DNA of 64,000 bases from an uncultured Bacteroidales bacterium (GTDB lineage: Bacteria; Bacteroidota; Bacteroidia; Bacteroidales; F082), in the NCBI GenBank assembly GCA_937902805.1, contig CALEMB010000103.1, positions 8,694-72,693 of the forward strand, written 5' to 3'. Of the stretch, positions 8,108 to 16,686 are shown in pieces; position 1 is the first letter of the stretch; each line of letters starts with the position of its first letter. The notes below the pieces were generated by a model. The model was not told the DNA's origin. It made no database searches and saw only the letters and a list, made by a program, of their open reading frames with translations. The translations under genes were made by a program, and so were the position numbers.

Positions 8108-10243
8108 TTATTCTTCTTCCTTCTGGCTCTCTTCGTACTCTTTGAGGAGGCGGTTCTGGACGTCGGTAGGCACTTGCTGGTATTCAGCATACTTCATGGT
8201 GAAGGTGCCACGGCCCGAAGTCAGCGAGCTCAGTGAGGTTGAATAGCGGTCCATCTCGGCCAACGGCACCTTGGCGTGGATGGTTTGGTAGTTGTGGTCG
8301 CTGTCCATACCCATGACGATGGCGCGACGGCCTTGCAGGTCGGTCATCACGGCACCCATGAGGTCGGCAGGCATGCGCACGTCGAGGTCGTAGATGGGTT
8401 CCATGATCTTCGGGCCAGCGTTCTTAAAGGCGGCGCTGAAGGCCATACGACCGGCAATCTTAAAGGCCATTTCGTTGGAGTCGACCGGGTGCATCTTACC
8501 ATCGTAGATGTAGACGATGATGTCGCGGGCGTAGGAACCCGTCAGCGGGCCTTGCTCTAAGCGTTCGTTGACACCCTTCAGGATGGCGGGCATGAAGCGG
8601 GCATCGATGGCACCACCGACGACGCAGTTGGCGAAGATGAGCTTACCGCCCCAAGGCAGTTCGTACTCTTGCTTGTCGCGCACCTGCAGTTCGCTCGGGT
8701 CGGTGTAACCCTCGAAGTAAGGAGCCAGTTGCATGTGCACCTCACCGAACTGACCGCTACCACCGGATTGTTTCTTGTGACGGTAGCTGGCACTGGCGCT
8801 CTTGGTGATGGTCTCACGATACGGAATCTTCGGCGAAGCCGTCTCGATGGCAATCTTATAGACGTTGTCGAAGTACCACTTCAGGGTGTTGAAGTGATAT
8901 TCGCCCTGGCATTGCAGGATGTTCTGGCGCAGCTCGCGCGACATACCGGCGATGACGGTCGGGTCAGTCTTGTGGATGTCGTTGAGGATGCTGCCGAGCT
9001 TTTCGTCTTCTTGTGAGTTGACGGCCTTGACGGCAATCGAGAAGATCGGAGTCGGGAACGGAATCTCGGGGAAAGTGGCTTCACCAGCCTTGGCATCGAC
9101 CAAGGAGTCACCGATACGGCCGTCCTTCAGCTTGATGGTGCAGATGATATCACCAGCGTTGACTTTCTCGACTTCTTCACGATTCTTGCCGCGGAAGACG
9201 AGCAGCTGTGACAGACGCTCCTTATTGCCCGTACGCGGGTTGATGAGGTCTTGGCTCTTCACCACGGTACCACCGTAGACGCGCATCCATGCCACGTCAC
9301 CGAGGTTCTGCTCGGTGGTCACCTTGAAAATGAACAGGGCGGTCGGGTCGTCGTTGCTATTATGGAATTCCTGGCCGTTATTGGCTTTGATGGCCGGCAT
9401 GTCGGCAGGCGACGGGCAGGCGTTGATGAGGAAATCCATCAGACGGGTGACACCTACGCCACGCTTGGCAGCGCCGCAAATCACGGGGAACATTTCACGG
9501 TTGACAATACCCAGATGGATACCGCGTTCCATGTCTTCCTCGCTGAGGGTCATCTCTTCGAAGAATTTCTCCATCAGAGCCTCTTCACCTTCGGCAGCGT
9601 GCTCGATGAGGTTGTTGTGCAACTCTTCGGCCTTGGCCATCTCGGCAGCGGGGATGTCCTGGATTTCGGGAGCACCATTGCCGTTCTTGAAGACCAACAT
9701 CTTCATCATAATCAGGTCGATGACGGCGTTGAAGTCCTCACCAGCATTGACGGGATATTGGATGGGGGTCACCTTGTCGCCAAAATATTCTTTCAGGCTG
9801 CGGACAGTGTTGTCGAAGTTGGCGTTGCTGTGGTCGAGTTGGTTCATGAAGAACACAACGGGCTTGTTCGTGTTGGCAGCATGACGCCAGGCGTTCTCGG
9901 TAGTGGCTTCAACACCCGACTGGGCGTTCACCATGCACACGGCGATGTCGGCAGCGCTGAGGCAGCTGACGATGTCACCCGAGAAGTCGCTGAAACCGGG
10001 GGTGTCGAGGATGTTGATTTTCTTGTCGTTGTAGATGGTGTACATCATGGAAGCGTTCACCGAAATCTGACGTTCCATTTCGATGGGACGGTAGTCGGAG
10101 ACGGTGTTCTTCTCGTCGGTGCTACCTTTTCTGTTGATGAGCTTGCCTTCAAAAAGCATGTTTTCGGCAAGTGTGGTCTTACCCGACTTTGCTGCACCGA
10201 TGAGGGCAACATTGCGGATGTCTTTTGTCTGGAATTCCTTCAT
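8108..10243 (-). CDS. fusA2: EF-G paralog (EF-G2 type) with altered GTPase motifs
   Basis: 711 residues with the full EF-G domain order: G domain, domain II (about 300-380), domains III-V including SGGSGQFGEVHMQL and the C-terminal MRV-like end. The GTPase motifs differ from a working EF-G: G1 is GAAKSGKT (16-23) rather than AHIDAGKT; the switch I RGITI is replaced by ERQISV (57-62); G3 is DTPGFSDF (80-87), with Phe84 where EF-G has its catalytic histidine; G4 is NQLD (134-137) instead of NKMD. These changes fit the Bacteroides EF-G2 paralog, which has been reported to support translocation without GTP hydrolysis and to matter for growth under nutrient limitation. It is transcribed alone, between its own promoter and terminator. 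Confidence 0.85.
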   Translation of the reverse strand: MKEFQTKDIRNVALIGAAKSGKTTLAENMLFEGKLINRKGSTDEKNTVSDYRPIEMERQISVNASMMYTIYNDKKINILDTPGFSDFSGDIVSCLSAADIAVCMVNAQSGVEATTENAWRHAANTNKPVVFFMNQLDHSNANFDNTVRSLKEYFGDKVTPIQYPVNAGEDFNAVIDLIMMKMLVFKNGNGAPEIQDIPAAEMAKAEELHNNLIEHAAEGEEALMEKFFEEMTLSEEDMERGIHLGIVNREMFPVICGAAKRGVGVTRLMDFLINACPSPADMPAIKANNGQEFHNSNDDPTALFIFKVTTEQNLGDVAWMRVYGGTVVKSQDLINPRTGNKERLSQLLVFRGKNREEVEKVNAGDIICTIKLKDGRIGDSLVDAKAGEATFPEIPFPTPIFSIAVKAVNSQEDEKLGSILNDIHKTDPTVIAGMSRELRQNILQCQGEYHFNTLKWYFDNVYKIAIETASPKIPYRETITKSASASYRHKKQSGGSGQFGEVHMQLAPYFEGYTDPSELQVRDKQEYELPWGGKLIFANCVVGGAIDARFMPAILKGVNERLEQGPLTGSYARDIIVYIYDGKMHPVDSNEMAFKIAGRMAFSAAFKNAGPKIMEPIYDLDVRMPADLMGAVMTDLQGRRAIVMGMDSDHNYQTIHAKVPLAEMDRYSTSLSSLTSGRGTFTMKYAEYQQVPTDVQNRLLKEYEESQKEEE

Positions 10244-10304
10244 TTTTTATCTAACTAGCTAATTATTAAATATTTACTTTTCGCGAAAAAGTCTATAGTG
10301 GGCG

Positions 10305-10312
10305 CAAAGATA
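10305..10312 (-). promoter_or_regulatory. -7 promoter element of the EF-G paralog
   Basis: The minus strand reads TATCTTTG, an exact fit to TAnnTTTG, 61 bp upstream of the EF-G2 start codon. Confidence 0.6.
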
Positions 10313-10386
10313 GGAAAAAAAGCAATAGCTTTAACGAAATTATGGTAAAACTTAAATAAATATTGGATTCCCAAAGGAATCTCCTA

Positions 10387-11361
10387 TCAAAGTGCGTCTA
10401 TCTCTTTATAGATTTTCTCCCACCGCAGGGCATCCATCTTGGTTCCCAAAACCTCAATGACGTTGGCGGCTACGATGCCACCCATTTGGCCACATTTTGT
10501 CAAGTTTTCGCCTTTAACCAAACCGGCCATGAATCCCGCAGCCCACATATCACCGGCACCATTGGTATCGATGACGTTGGCTTTCATGGGTGGAATGGTT
10601 GCCATTTCATTACCGCGCTTGATGTAGGCTCCTTTGGCTCCCACTTTCACCACGGCGATTTCGCAATGCGAGGCGAGGAAATCCAGTGCTTGAAGTGGTT
10701 CCATACCTGTCAAAGCAAAAGCTTCCTGTTCATTGGCGAACACATAATCCACGTAGTTTTCGATCAGTTGCATGAAATAATCGCGACTTTCTTCCACCAC
10801 ATTGTAACTGGCCAAATCGATGGCGATTTTCAATCCAGCCTCTTTGGCGGTCATAAGGGCCTTATCCAACATGGTGGGGTTAGCGACGAGATAGCCTTCC
10901 ACATAGAAGATATCCCAACCTTGGAAAAGTTCCGGCTTAATATCGTCGGCACACATCTCTGCCGCTGCACCAAGACAGGTGGCAAAAGTGCGTTCGCCGT
11001 CGGCAGTAACAAGGGCTTGCACACGGCCTGAAGGCGTTTTGCTCTTCAACATCAATGGCTTGACATGGGTTTCTGTCATCTGCTTCTCAAAAAAACGCCC
11101 CACTTCATCGTTGCCGATTTTGCTGAGGAAGCCCGTTTCAATGCCGAGTTGGGCGAGACCGCTCATGGTATTGGCTGCCGAGCCGCCTGAAGCCATCTGG
11201 TTGCCGAGATAGGCCAGCTTCTCCCCTATTTCCACAGAGGTTTTGGCATCGACGTAAGTCATGCTGCCTTTGGGAAGGTTGAGCTCTTTGAGGATTTGTT
11301 CATTGTGAATCTGCGTCAGGATGTCAACTAAGGCGCTTCCTATTCCGAGTATTCTTTTCAT
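10387..11361 (-). CDS. PfkB-family kinase, adenosine kinase-like
   Basis: 324 residues. The N-terminal ILGIGSALVDIL and GGSAANTMSGLAQLG (PfkB signature 1, about 57-71) and the C-terminal DTNGAGDMWAAGFMAGL (about 264-280), with the GAGD anion hole and catalytic aspartate, place it in the PfkB/ribokinase family. Length and the SALVDI start fit the adenosine-kinase-like branch common in Bacteroidales; phosphorylation of adenosine, inosine or another ribosyl compound cannot be separated by sequence alone. It is monocistronic: its own promoter lies upstream and 143 bp with the EF-G2 promoter lie downstream. Confidence 0.8.
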   Translation of the reverse strand: MKRILGIGSALVDILTQIHNEQILKELNLPKGSMTYVDAKTSVEIGEKLAYLGNQMASGGSAANTMSGLAQLGIETGFLSKIGNDEVGRFFEKQMTETHVKPLMLKSKTPSGRVQALVTADGERTFATCLGAAAEMCADDIKPELFQGWDIFYVEGYLVANPTMLDKALMTAKEAGLKIAIDLASYNVVEESRDYFMQLIENYVDYVFANEQEAFALTGMEPLQALDFLASHCEIAVVKVGAKGAYIKRGNEMATIPPMKANVIDTNGAGDMWAAGFMAGLVKGENLTKCGQMGGIVAANVIEVLGTKMDALRWEKIYKEIDAL

Positions 11362-11362
11362 A

Positions 11363-11397
11363 AAGATTCGAAGATTTAAGATTCAAAATTTAAAATT
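11363..11397 (-). repeat. AT-rich leader repeat before the PfkB kinase gene
   Basis: On the minus strand the leader reads TTTTAAATTTTGAATC then TTAAATCTTCGAATC, directly before the start codon. Related sequence occurs before the TonB receptor gene, the four-gene LRR operon and ptb. Confidence 0.5.
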
Positions 11398-11408
11398 GCT
11401 CTATTCTG

Positions 11409-11416
11409 CAAAGATA
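11409..11416 (-). promoter_or_regulatory. -7 promoter element of the PfkB kinase gene
   Basis: TATCTTTG on the minus strand, 47 bp upstream of the start codon. Confidence 0.55.
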
Positions 11417-11525
11417 CGAATAATTTTAATGCAAGATACTGAAAAATTTCTTACTGACAATCAATAAGTTATAAATTAGTTGAAAAAATTCATCAGAAAA
11501 AGATTGCAGGTAATGGAAAAAGCCG

Positions 11526-11533
11526 TATTTTTG
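11526..11533 (+). promoter_or_regulatory. promoter of tRNA-Asn
   Basis: TATTTTTG (-7 element) with a TTG 19 bp upstream at 11504-11506, 38 bp before the tRNA. Confidence 0.55.
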
Positions 11534-11571
11534 CAGCCGCAAAACAGAGATAAATTCTTTGACATTGTGCA

Positions 11572-11645
11572 GCCTCCTTAGCTCAGTTGGTCAGAGCATC
11601 TGACTGTTAATCAGGGGGTCTCAGGTTCAAGTCCTGAAGGGGGCG
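11572..11645 (+). tRNA. tRNA-Asn (GTT)
   Basis: A full cloverleaf can be folded: acceptor GCCTCCT with AGGGGGC (one G-T pair), D arm GCTC/GAGC, anticodon arm TCTGA-CTGTTAA-TCAGG giving anticodon GTT, and T arm TCAGG-TTCAAGT-CCTGA. The discriminator is G and the CCA end is not encoded. It has its own promoter and terminator. Confidence 0.95.
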
Positions 11646-11677
11646 CTTATTTATGTTTCATGTTATTAATTTTTTGG

Positions 11678-11713
11678 CCTCGTAGATTCTCCCCGATTCT
11701 ACGGGGTTTTTTT
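11678..11713 (+). terminator. intrinsic terminator after tRNA-Asn
   Basis: Arms CCTCGTAGA and TCTACGGGG (9 bp with one G-T pair) are followed by seven T on the plus strand. The T-run overlaps the stop of the convergent GNAT/FemAB-like gene. Confidence 0.8.
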
Positions 11714-12515
11714 ATTTCTCTCCCCGTTGCATGGCCTCCATGTTGAGAATAGCCTTGACGCTTCGCAAAGGGATGATGTTTCTAAAAGGGTATAACATTC
11801 TGACGGCAAGTTTCATCCAACCATTGTAATGCACTTCCAATTGGCAATATGCCTTGCGGAAACCGAAATTGTCCATAAGGAAATCCTGAATGTTGGAATG
11901 CTCCGTTATGGTGCGGGCACTGTCGCTCACATAGTTGAACTGCAGTCCTTCGAGATAATGCTGGTTGAGGTGGTGATACAGGCCATAATAAGGATAATAG
12001 CCGCCTTTTTTGTATTCTGATTCAATGCCCGTCACCTCATATTCGCAGCAATTGTCCCACACGCGTACCGTGCAAAACCCGACCATCTGCCGTGATGCTT
12101 TTTCAAAGATGCCCCAATAGTCGAAGTTTCGTTCCTTGCAATGCTGGAGATATAGTTCAAAGACGGCAGGTGTCATCTTTTTGTCGCGGACGGCATAGTC
12201 AGCAAAGGTGGCTTCAATTATGGGGTAGGCCTTTTCTTGAATGGTCTCAAACGAGACTAGTTGATAGTCAAAATATTGTTCCGCGTGACGGACTTTGTTT
12301 CGCACTCTTGAAGGCAATGCTTCAAATCCTTCAAATTTGTCCTTGATGACATACCAAAACGAGGTTTCTTCTTGACAATCGAAACCATACGTATTCCTCA
12401 CCAACAAGCCGCCTTGCTTGAGCAACTCTTTCCATTCCTGCTCTTGAAGATGTGGCTCCTGGTGCGGTGCGCCATTGAAACGCCAGGCCTGACGATATAG
12501 GAAATAATCAGTCAT
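11712..12515 (-). CDS. GNAT/FemAB-like protein of a polysaccharide cluster
   Basis: 267 residues from the ATG (MTDYFLYRQAW) that overlaps the stop of the upstream glycosyltransferase gene by one base; an upstream extension would lie inside that gene. The central part (about 130-225) has the strands of an acetyltransferase-like fold (DYWGIFEKASRQMVGFCTV, GLYHHLNQHY, LMDNFGFRKAYCQLEVHY). This resembles the GNAT/FemAB group that modifies polysaccharides or peptidoglycan bridges. No specific acceptor can be named. It is the last gene of the polysaccharide cluster and reads toward the tRNA-Asn terminator. Confidence 0.55.
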   Translation of the reverse strand: MTDYFLYRQAWRFNGAPHQEPHLQEQEWKELLKQGGLLVRNTYGFDCQEETSFWYVIKDKFEGFEALPSRVRNKVRHAEQYFDYQLVSFETIQEKAYPIIEATFADYAVRDKKMTPAVFELYLQHCKERNFDYWGIFEKASRQMVGFCTVRVWDNCCEYEVTGIESEYKKGGYYPYYGLYHHLNQHYLEGLQFNYVSDSARTITEHSNIQDFLMDNFGFRKAYCQLEVHYNGWMKLAVRMLYPFRNIIPLRSVKAILNMEAMQRGEK

Positions 12516-13279
12516 CAGAGACGTTTTTTGATGGCGTTGAAAGCATAGCTGCTGAAACATTGCAGCGCTTTGAAAAACGGTAGGTATTCGTGATGACGAT
12601 ACACCGTCCATAAATCATACGAGGCTTTGAACTTGTTGGAACTTGCCGATTTTCTTCTGATTCTATAGGAAACCAAAGGCTCGTCAATGGCTTGGGCCAT
12701 ATGACCGTTTTTTAGGATAGCAAGCCAAGTGGCAGTGTCTTCGCTGGTGCGAAAATTTGGGACGACGACTTCTCCAACCAAGGTTTTGTCAATCATGACT
12801 GTCGAGCAACCAATGATAGTATTGTGTAGATAGGCGTCATAGTCCAAATTGCCGGCTGTCTTGACGATTTTGTTTAAGGGTTGTCCGTTTTCATCAATAC
12901 AATCGTAGGATGAATAGGAAAAACCTACTTTATTTTCAGCCATGAACAGCAACTGGATTTCTAGTTTTTTCGGGTTCCAGATGTCATCGGCATCGAGAAA
13001 AGCCAAATATTGGCCTTGTGCCATCTTTATGCATTGGTTTCGTGAGTTGGCTATGCCGGAATGTTTTGTTTTGACCGTATAACGGATTCTGTGATCTTGT
13101 TGGCCATATTTTTCAATAATGGCGACGGTTCCATCTGTTGACGCATCGTCAACAATTAACAGTTCCCAATAAGGATATATCTGCTGTTGCACCGATTCTA
13201 TGGAATCTGCGATGTATTTTTCCATGTTGTAACATGGCATGATTACAGAAACAAGCGGTTGGCTTTCCACAGGTAACAA
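12515..13279 (-). CDS. family 2 glycosyltransferase
   Basis: 254 residues. The GT2 GT-A fold is clear: VSVIMPCYNMEKYIADSI at the start, LLIVDDASTDGT (about 41-52), NSRNQCIKMAQGQYLAFLDADD with the DxD metal site, and FRTSEDTATWLAILK as the catalytic ED region. The sugar and acceptor cannot be read. No in-frame ATG precedes the domain; the start is probably the TTG 2 bp after the manC stop, or a GTG three codons later. Cotranscribed with manC. Confidence 0.85.
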   Translation of the reverse strand: MLPVESQPLVSVIMPCYNMEKYIADSIESVQQQIYPYWELLIVDDASTDGTVAIIEKYGQQDHRIRYTVKTKHSGIANSRNQCIKMAQGQYLAFLDADDIWNPKKLEIQLLFMAENKVGFSYSSYDCIDENGQPLNKIVKTAGNLDYDAYLHNTIIGCSTVMIDKTLVGEVVVPNFRTSEDTATWLAILKNGHMAQAIDEPLVSYRIRRKSASSNKFKASYDLWTVYRHHEYLPFFKALQCFSSYAFNAIKKRL

Positions 13280-13281
13280 GT

Positions 13282-14355
13282 TTATTTTAATCCTTCAATC
13301 CAGATTTTGATTTGTTGTTCGTCGTGGAGTTTGCAAACCAACAAGGAATGATCACGATAAGCCACAAGGTAGTCTTCCAAGCCTTCGACCACCGCTTCAG
13401 TACCGTCCTCAATGTTGATGATGGTGTTTTTGGTGTCCACTGCGACAACCTTGCCACGTTTGGCATTGCCAGCCTCGTCTTTCTTGGCATGGGTGAACAA
13501 CGATCCCCAGGTGCCAATATCGCTCCAGCCGAAATCAGCGGGAATAGTGTAGGTATTTGGCGACTTCTCCATCACGCCGTAGTCTATGCTGATGTTGGGG
13601 CAGTCTACGAAGTGGTCGTCGATAAAGTCCTGTTCCTTGGGTGTGCCAAAGCTGTAGATGCCTTTGTCGAAGACCTCAACCAGGTCTGGCAAATATTGTT
13701 TAAAAGCATTCATGATGCCGTCCAAGGTCCAGAGGAAAATGCCGCTGTTCCAGAAGTAATTGGCTTCTGCAATGAATTTCACGGCAGTGTCGTAGTCTGG
13801 TTTTTCCTTGAACATCTCCACCTTTTCGATTCCGCATTCCGCATTCTGTATTCCGCATTCCACATTTTCTTTAGGTACTTGGATGTAGCCATATCCTGTC
13901 TCGGGTCTGCTGGGCTTGATGCCTATAGTCATCAAAGCTTGCGGGTTCTTGGCCAAGAAATCGAAACCCAAGCAAATGATGCGTTGGAATTCAACTTCGT
14001 TGGTAACTAAATGGTCGGCTGGGGTGACAACGATATTGGCATCTGCGCAGCGGCTTTGGATGTGATAGGCCGCATAGGCAATGCAAGGTGCCGTGTTGCG
14101 CCGTGCAGGTTCACAAAGCACTTGGTCGGGACGTAGCATAGTCAAGTGTTCCAATACGAGCTGTTTGTAGGCCTTGTTGGTCACTACGAGGAAGTTCTCA
14201 TCAGGAATGACGGGGCTGAAGCGCTCGTATGTGCTACGAATGAAGCTCTTACCCGTGCCAAGGATATCGAGGAATTGTTTGGGGTAGTTATCTTTACTGA
14301 GTGGCCAAAAACGGCTTCCAATGCCGCCAGCCATGATGATGCAATAATTGTTCAT
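13282..14355 (-). CDS. manC: mannose-1-phosphate guanylyltransferase
   Basis: 357 residues. It makes GDP-mannose from mannose-1-phosphate and GTP, the precursor of mannose, fucose and related residues in surface glycans. The nucleotidyltransferase signature MAGGIGSRFWPLSKDNYPKQF (residues 8 onward, in part) and FKEKPD (182-187), GIFLWT and IDYGVMEKS match the ManC/GMP family, here without the C-terminal isomerase domain. Residues 165-177 (VECGIQNAECGIE) are an in-frame repeat insertion before the FKEKP motif. It precedes the glycosyltransferase gene by 2 bp. The nearby fucose genes would use the same GDP-sugar chemistry. Confidence 0.9.
   Translation of the reverse strand: MNNYCIIMAGGIGSRFWPLSKDNYPKQFLDILGTGKSFIRSTYERFSPVIPDENFLVVTNKAYKQLVLEHLTMLRPDQVLCEPARRNTAPCIAYAAYHIQSRCADANIVVTPADHLVTNEVEFQRIICLGFDFLAKNPQALMTIGIKPSRPETGYGYIQVPKENVECGIQNAECGIEKVEMFKEKPDYDTAVKFIAEANYFWNSGIFLWTLDGIMNAFKQYLPDLVEVFDKGIYSFGTPKEQDFIDDHFVDCPNISIDYGVMEKSPNTYTIPADFGWSDIGTWGSLFTHAKKDEAGNAKRGKVVAVDTKNTIINIEDGTEAVVEGLEDYLVAYRDHSLLVCKLHDEQQIKIWIEGLK
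13829..13864 (-). repeat. GGAATGCGGAATA-type repeat inside manC
   Basis: Four tandem variants of GGAATGC/GGAATAC (ATTCCGCATTCCGC on the plus strand) lie in frame and encode two CGI-type units, ECGIQNAECGIE. The repeat does not break the gene. Confidence 0.7.
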
Positions 14356-14400
14356 GTAAGAAATAGAGTTGTAGTGACGTGATTTATTGCGTCTCCATAT

Positions 14401-16314
14401 TCAATGGTCTAATGCAGCAAACACGCTGTTATTGCTCTTGAATTCGGGCACGATGACCTTCATTTGGGCCACAATCTTCATCGGGTCGCTAGTCTCAAGT
14501 TCGTCATGGAGTTTTTCGATCATGCTGTCCACTTCGGCAGTTTCGTATTTCCGCACGATGGCGTGCATGATTTTCTCGTTATCCGTCTTGATAGTGTTTT
14601 CTTCGTTGGCCAGCACTTCTTCATAGAGTTTTTCTCCTGGGCGTAGTCCTGTCTCGATGATTTCCACATCAGGACGGTGAGCCAACGTACGCATCTTTTC
14701 GGCCAAATCCCAAATCTTGACTTTCTCACCCATGTCGAAGACAAAGATATCGCCTCCGTCACCAATGGAACCAGCCTCAAGGACAAGGCTGCAAGCCTCT
14801 GGGATGGTCATAAAGTAACGGGTGATACGTTTATCAGTGACCGTGATGGGGCCGCCTTTCTCTATTTGTTTTCTGAACAACGGAACGACAGAACCGTTTG
14901 AGCCTAACACATTACCGAAGCGTGTGGTGATGAACTTGGTTTTGCCCGTACGGCTTTGCGTGTAAATCTCTGCTATGCGCTTGGTGGCACCCATGACATT
15001 GGTCGGGTTGACAGCTTTGTCGGTGGAAATCATCACGAATTTCTCCACACCATATTCCGCTGCAAGGTCGGCAACGAGTTTGGTGCCAAATACGTTGACA
15101 AACACAGCCTCGTAGGCGTTTTCTTCCATGAAAGGTACATGCTTGTAGGCAGCGGCATGGAATACCACCTGAGGATGATACATTTCGAACACGCCTCTCA
15201 TGCGTATCGGGTCTTTCACGTTGGTGATGACGAAAGCCATGCGGTCTTTCATCTCCTTAAAGTCCTCTGTGTTGTTCATCTCGAATTGGAAGTCGTACAT
15301 CGGCGACTCGGCTTGGTCAAGCATGATGAGCTTGGCAGGGTTGTAATGCATCACCTGACGGCAGATTTCACTACCAATGGAACCCGCTGCACCCGTGACC
15401 AACACAACCTTGTTATTGATTTCACGAATGACATTGCTCTTTCCCAAAATGATGGGGTTACGTCCCAAGAGGTCTTCAATTCTGATGTCTTGGATTTGGC
15501 TTGTCGACAATTTTCCGTCCACCCATTTGTCGAATGCGGGTATGGATTTCACGGTAAGGTTGAGTGCGAGGCCCTTCTCAATGATTTCCTTGTTTCTTTC
15601 TTCGCTAAGGCTGGGAATGGCGATAATCATCACCTCAATTTTATTATCTTTGATGAATTCGGGAGTCAGCGCTATTTCAGGTGTATACACCTTGATGGTA
15701 TTGATTTGTGATTTGGCGCGTTTAGGGTCGTCGTCGACGAAAGCACAGATTTTGAATTTTGAGGTAGGGTCTTGGTTTAAGGCGCGCATCAGCACAGTTC
15801 CTCCGTCGCCAGCACCATAGATGATAGCGTTCATCTTTTCACTAGCATCTTTATAAATTTCATTGTACAAACGTCTGATGGTAAAGCGCATAATGACCAT
15901 TATCATCATAGTAATGAGATAGTGATAACCCATCACGGTAGTGCTGGGATAATAACTATCGGCAATGAAAGGACTGACATGAGAGAAGAATACTTTGGAA
16001 ATAACGAGCGCTCCAAATGTGATGGTACAAGAGGCGAATATCTTCCGAATGTCGTTGAATCCCGAATAGCGAAGCATACCGTCGTATGTTTTGCTAATAA
16101 GAAAAGCAACGAGATAAAACAATGGCAACAGCCATGTCATCTGCCAATTGATTTTTAAATCTGGCAGAGAGTTATAAAACATCATCAAATTGGCTAAGAT
16201 ATAGGCAATGATGACGATAGCCATATCTACAGCCAAAATCCACACACGGGGAAGTGTGTTGCTTTTATGCTTTCCGAAGATAAAATCACAAAAACGTTTG
16301 ATCAGTTTTCTCAT
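14401..16314 (-). CDS. membrane-bound nucleotide-sugar 4,6-dehydratase (CapD/WbpM/PglF type)
   Basis: 637 residues. Four or five membrane helices (about 20-140) precede a CoA-binding-like Rossmann domain (NAIIYGAGDGGTVLMRAL, about 163-180) and a C-terminal SDR dehydratase domain with VVLVTGAAGSIGSEICRQV and the SMK-type active-site region MISTDKAVNPTNVMGATKR. These enzymes act on UDP-GlcNAc-type substrates at the inner membrane to start amino- or deoxy-sugar synthesis for capsule, O-antigen or glycoprotein glycans. The gene is upstream of manC by 45 bp and probably heads the polysaccharide unit. The length fits the family. Confidence 0.9.
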   Translation of the reverse strand: MRKLIKRFCDFIFGKHKSNTLPRVWILAVDMAIVIIAYILANLMMFYNSLPDLKINWQMTWLLPLFYLVAFLISKTYDGMLRYSGFNDIRKIFASCTITFGALVISKVFFSHVSPFIADSYYPSTTVMGYHYLITMMIMVIMRFTIRRLYNEIYKDASEKMNAIIYGAGDGGTVLMRALNQDPTSKFKICAFVDDDPKRAKSQINTIKVYTPEIALTPEFIKDNKIEVMIIAIPSLSEERNKEIIEKGLALNLTVKSIPAFDKWVDGKLSTSQIQDIRIEDLLGRNPIILGKSNVIREINNKVVLVTGAAGSIGSEICRQVMHYNPAKLIMLDQAESPMYDFQFEMNNTEDFKEMKDRMAFVITNVKDPIRMRGVFEMYHPQVVFHAAAYKHVPFMEENAYEAVFVNVFGTKLVADLAAEYGVEKFVMISTDKAVNPTNVMGATKRIAEIYTQSRTGKTKFITTRFGNVLGSNGSVVPLFRKQIEKGGPITVTDKRITRYFMTIPEACSLVLEAGSIGDGGDIFVFDMGEKVKIWDLAEKMRTLAHRPDVEIIETGLRPGEKLYEEVLANEENTIKTDNEKIMHAIVRKYETAEVDSMIEKLHDELETSDPMKIVAQMKVIVPEFKSNNSVFAALDH

Positions 16315-16362
16315 AACTTGGAGAATTTAAAACCTGCAATAATACGATATTTTTTTATATCT

Positions 16363-16686
16363 TTAAAATATTTTTTTCATAAGGTGCCATTTTCCTGTCG
16401 ACGGTAGATTGGGGTCGGCTCCTTGACATTGGGCGACATGGGCTTCCCATTCGGCTTGACGAGGCAGTGTAGCAAGACGCGCCATGTCCTTTTCCCAGTC
16501 GAAATTGTCAACCGTGTCGCAAATCATAAATACATGGTTTTCATAACGATAAATCTGCATATCAAGAATACCGACGGCACGCTGTCCTTCGATCACTTCG
16601 GGCCACACATGGGCGTGGAGTTCGCAATATCTTTCGATAAGTTTGGGGTCGTTGACGAGTTCGAGGGTTTGGCAATATCTTTTCAT
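16363..16686 (-). CDS. L-fucose/L-rhamnose mutarotase
   Basis: 107 residues from the ATG (MKRYCQTLEL) that overlaps the fucP stop by 4 bp. Tyr and His positions of the RhaM/DUF718 family are present: RYCELHAHVWPEV (histidines about 24-26) and YRYENHVFMICD. The enzyme interconverts alpha and beta anomers of a 6-deoxysugar. Its place as the last gene of an operon with a fucose permease and a GHMP kinase makes L-fucose the likely substrate. Confidence 0.85.
   Translation of the reverse strand: MKRYCQTLELVNDPKLIERYCELHAHVWPEVIEGQRAVGILDMQIYRYENHVFMICDTVDNFDWEKDMARLATLPRQAEWEAHVAQCQGADPNLPSTGKWHLMKKIF

Noticed and set aside
9251..10258. 335-codon open reading frame on the plus strand opposite the EF-G paralog
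   Set aside because: It is the antisense frame of a conserved gene, with composition driven by its codon use (many Val, Gly, His, Asp); it has no recognisable domain.
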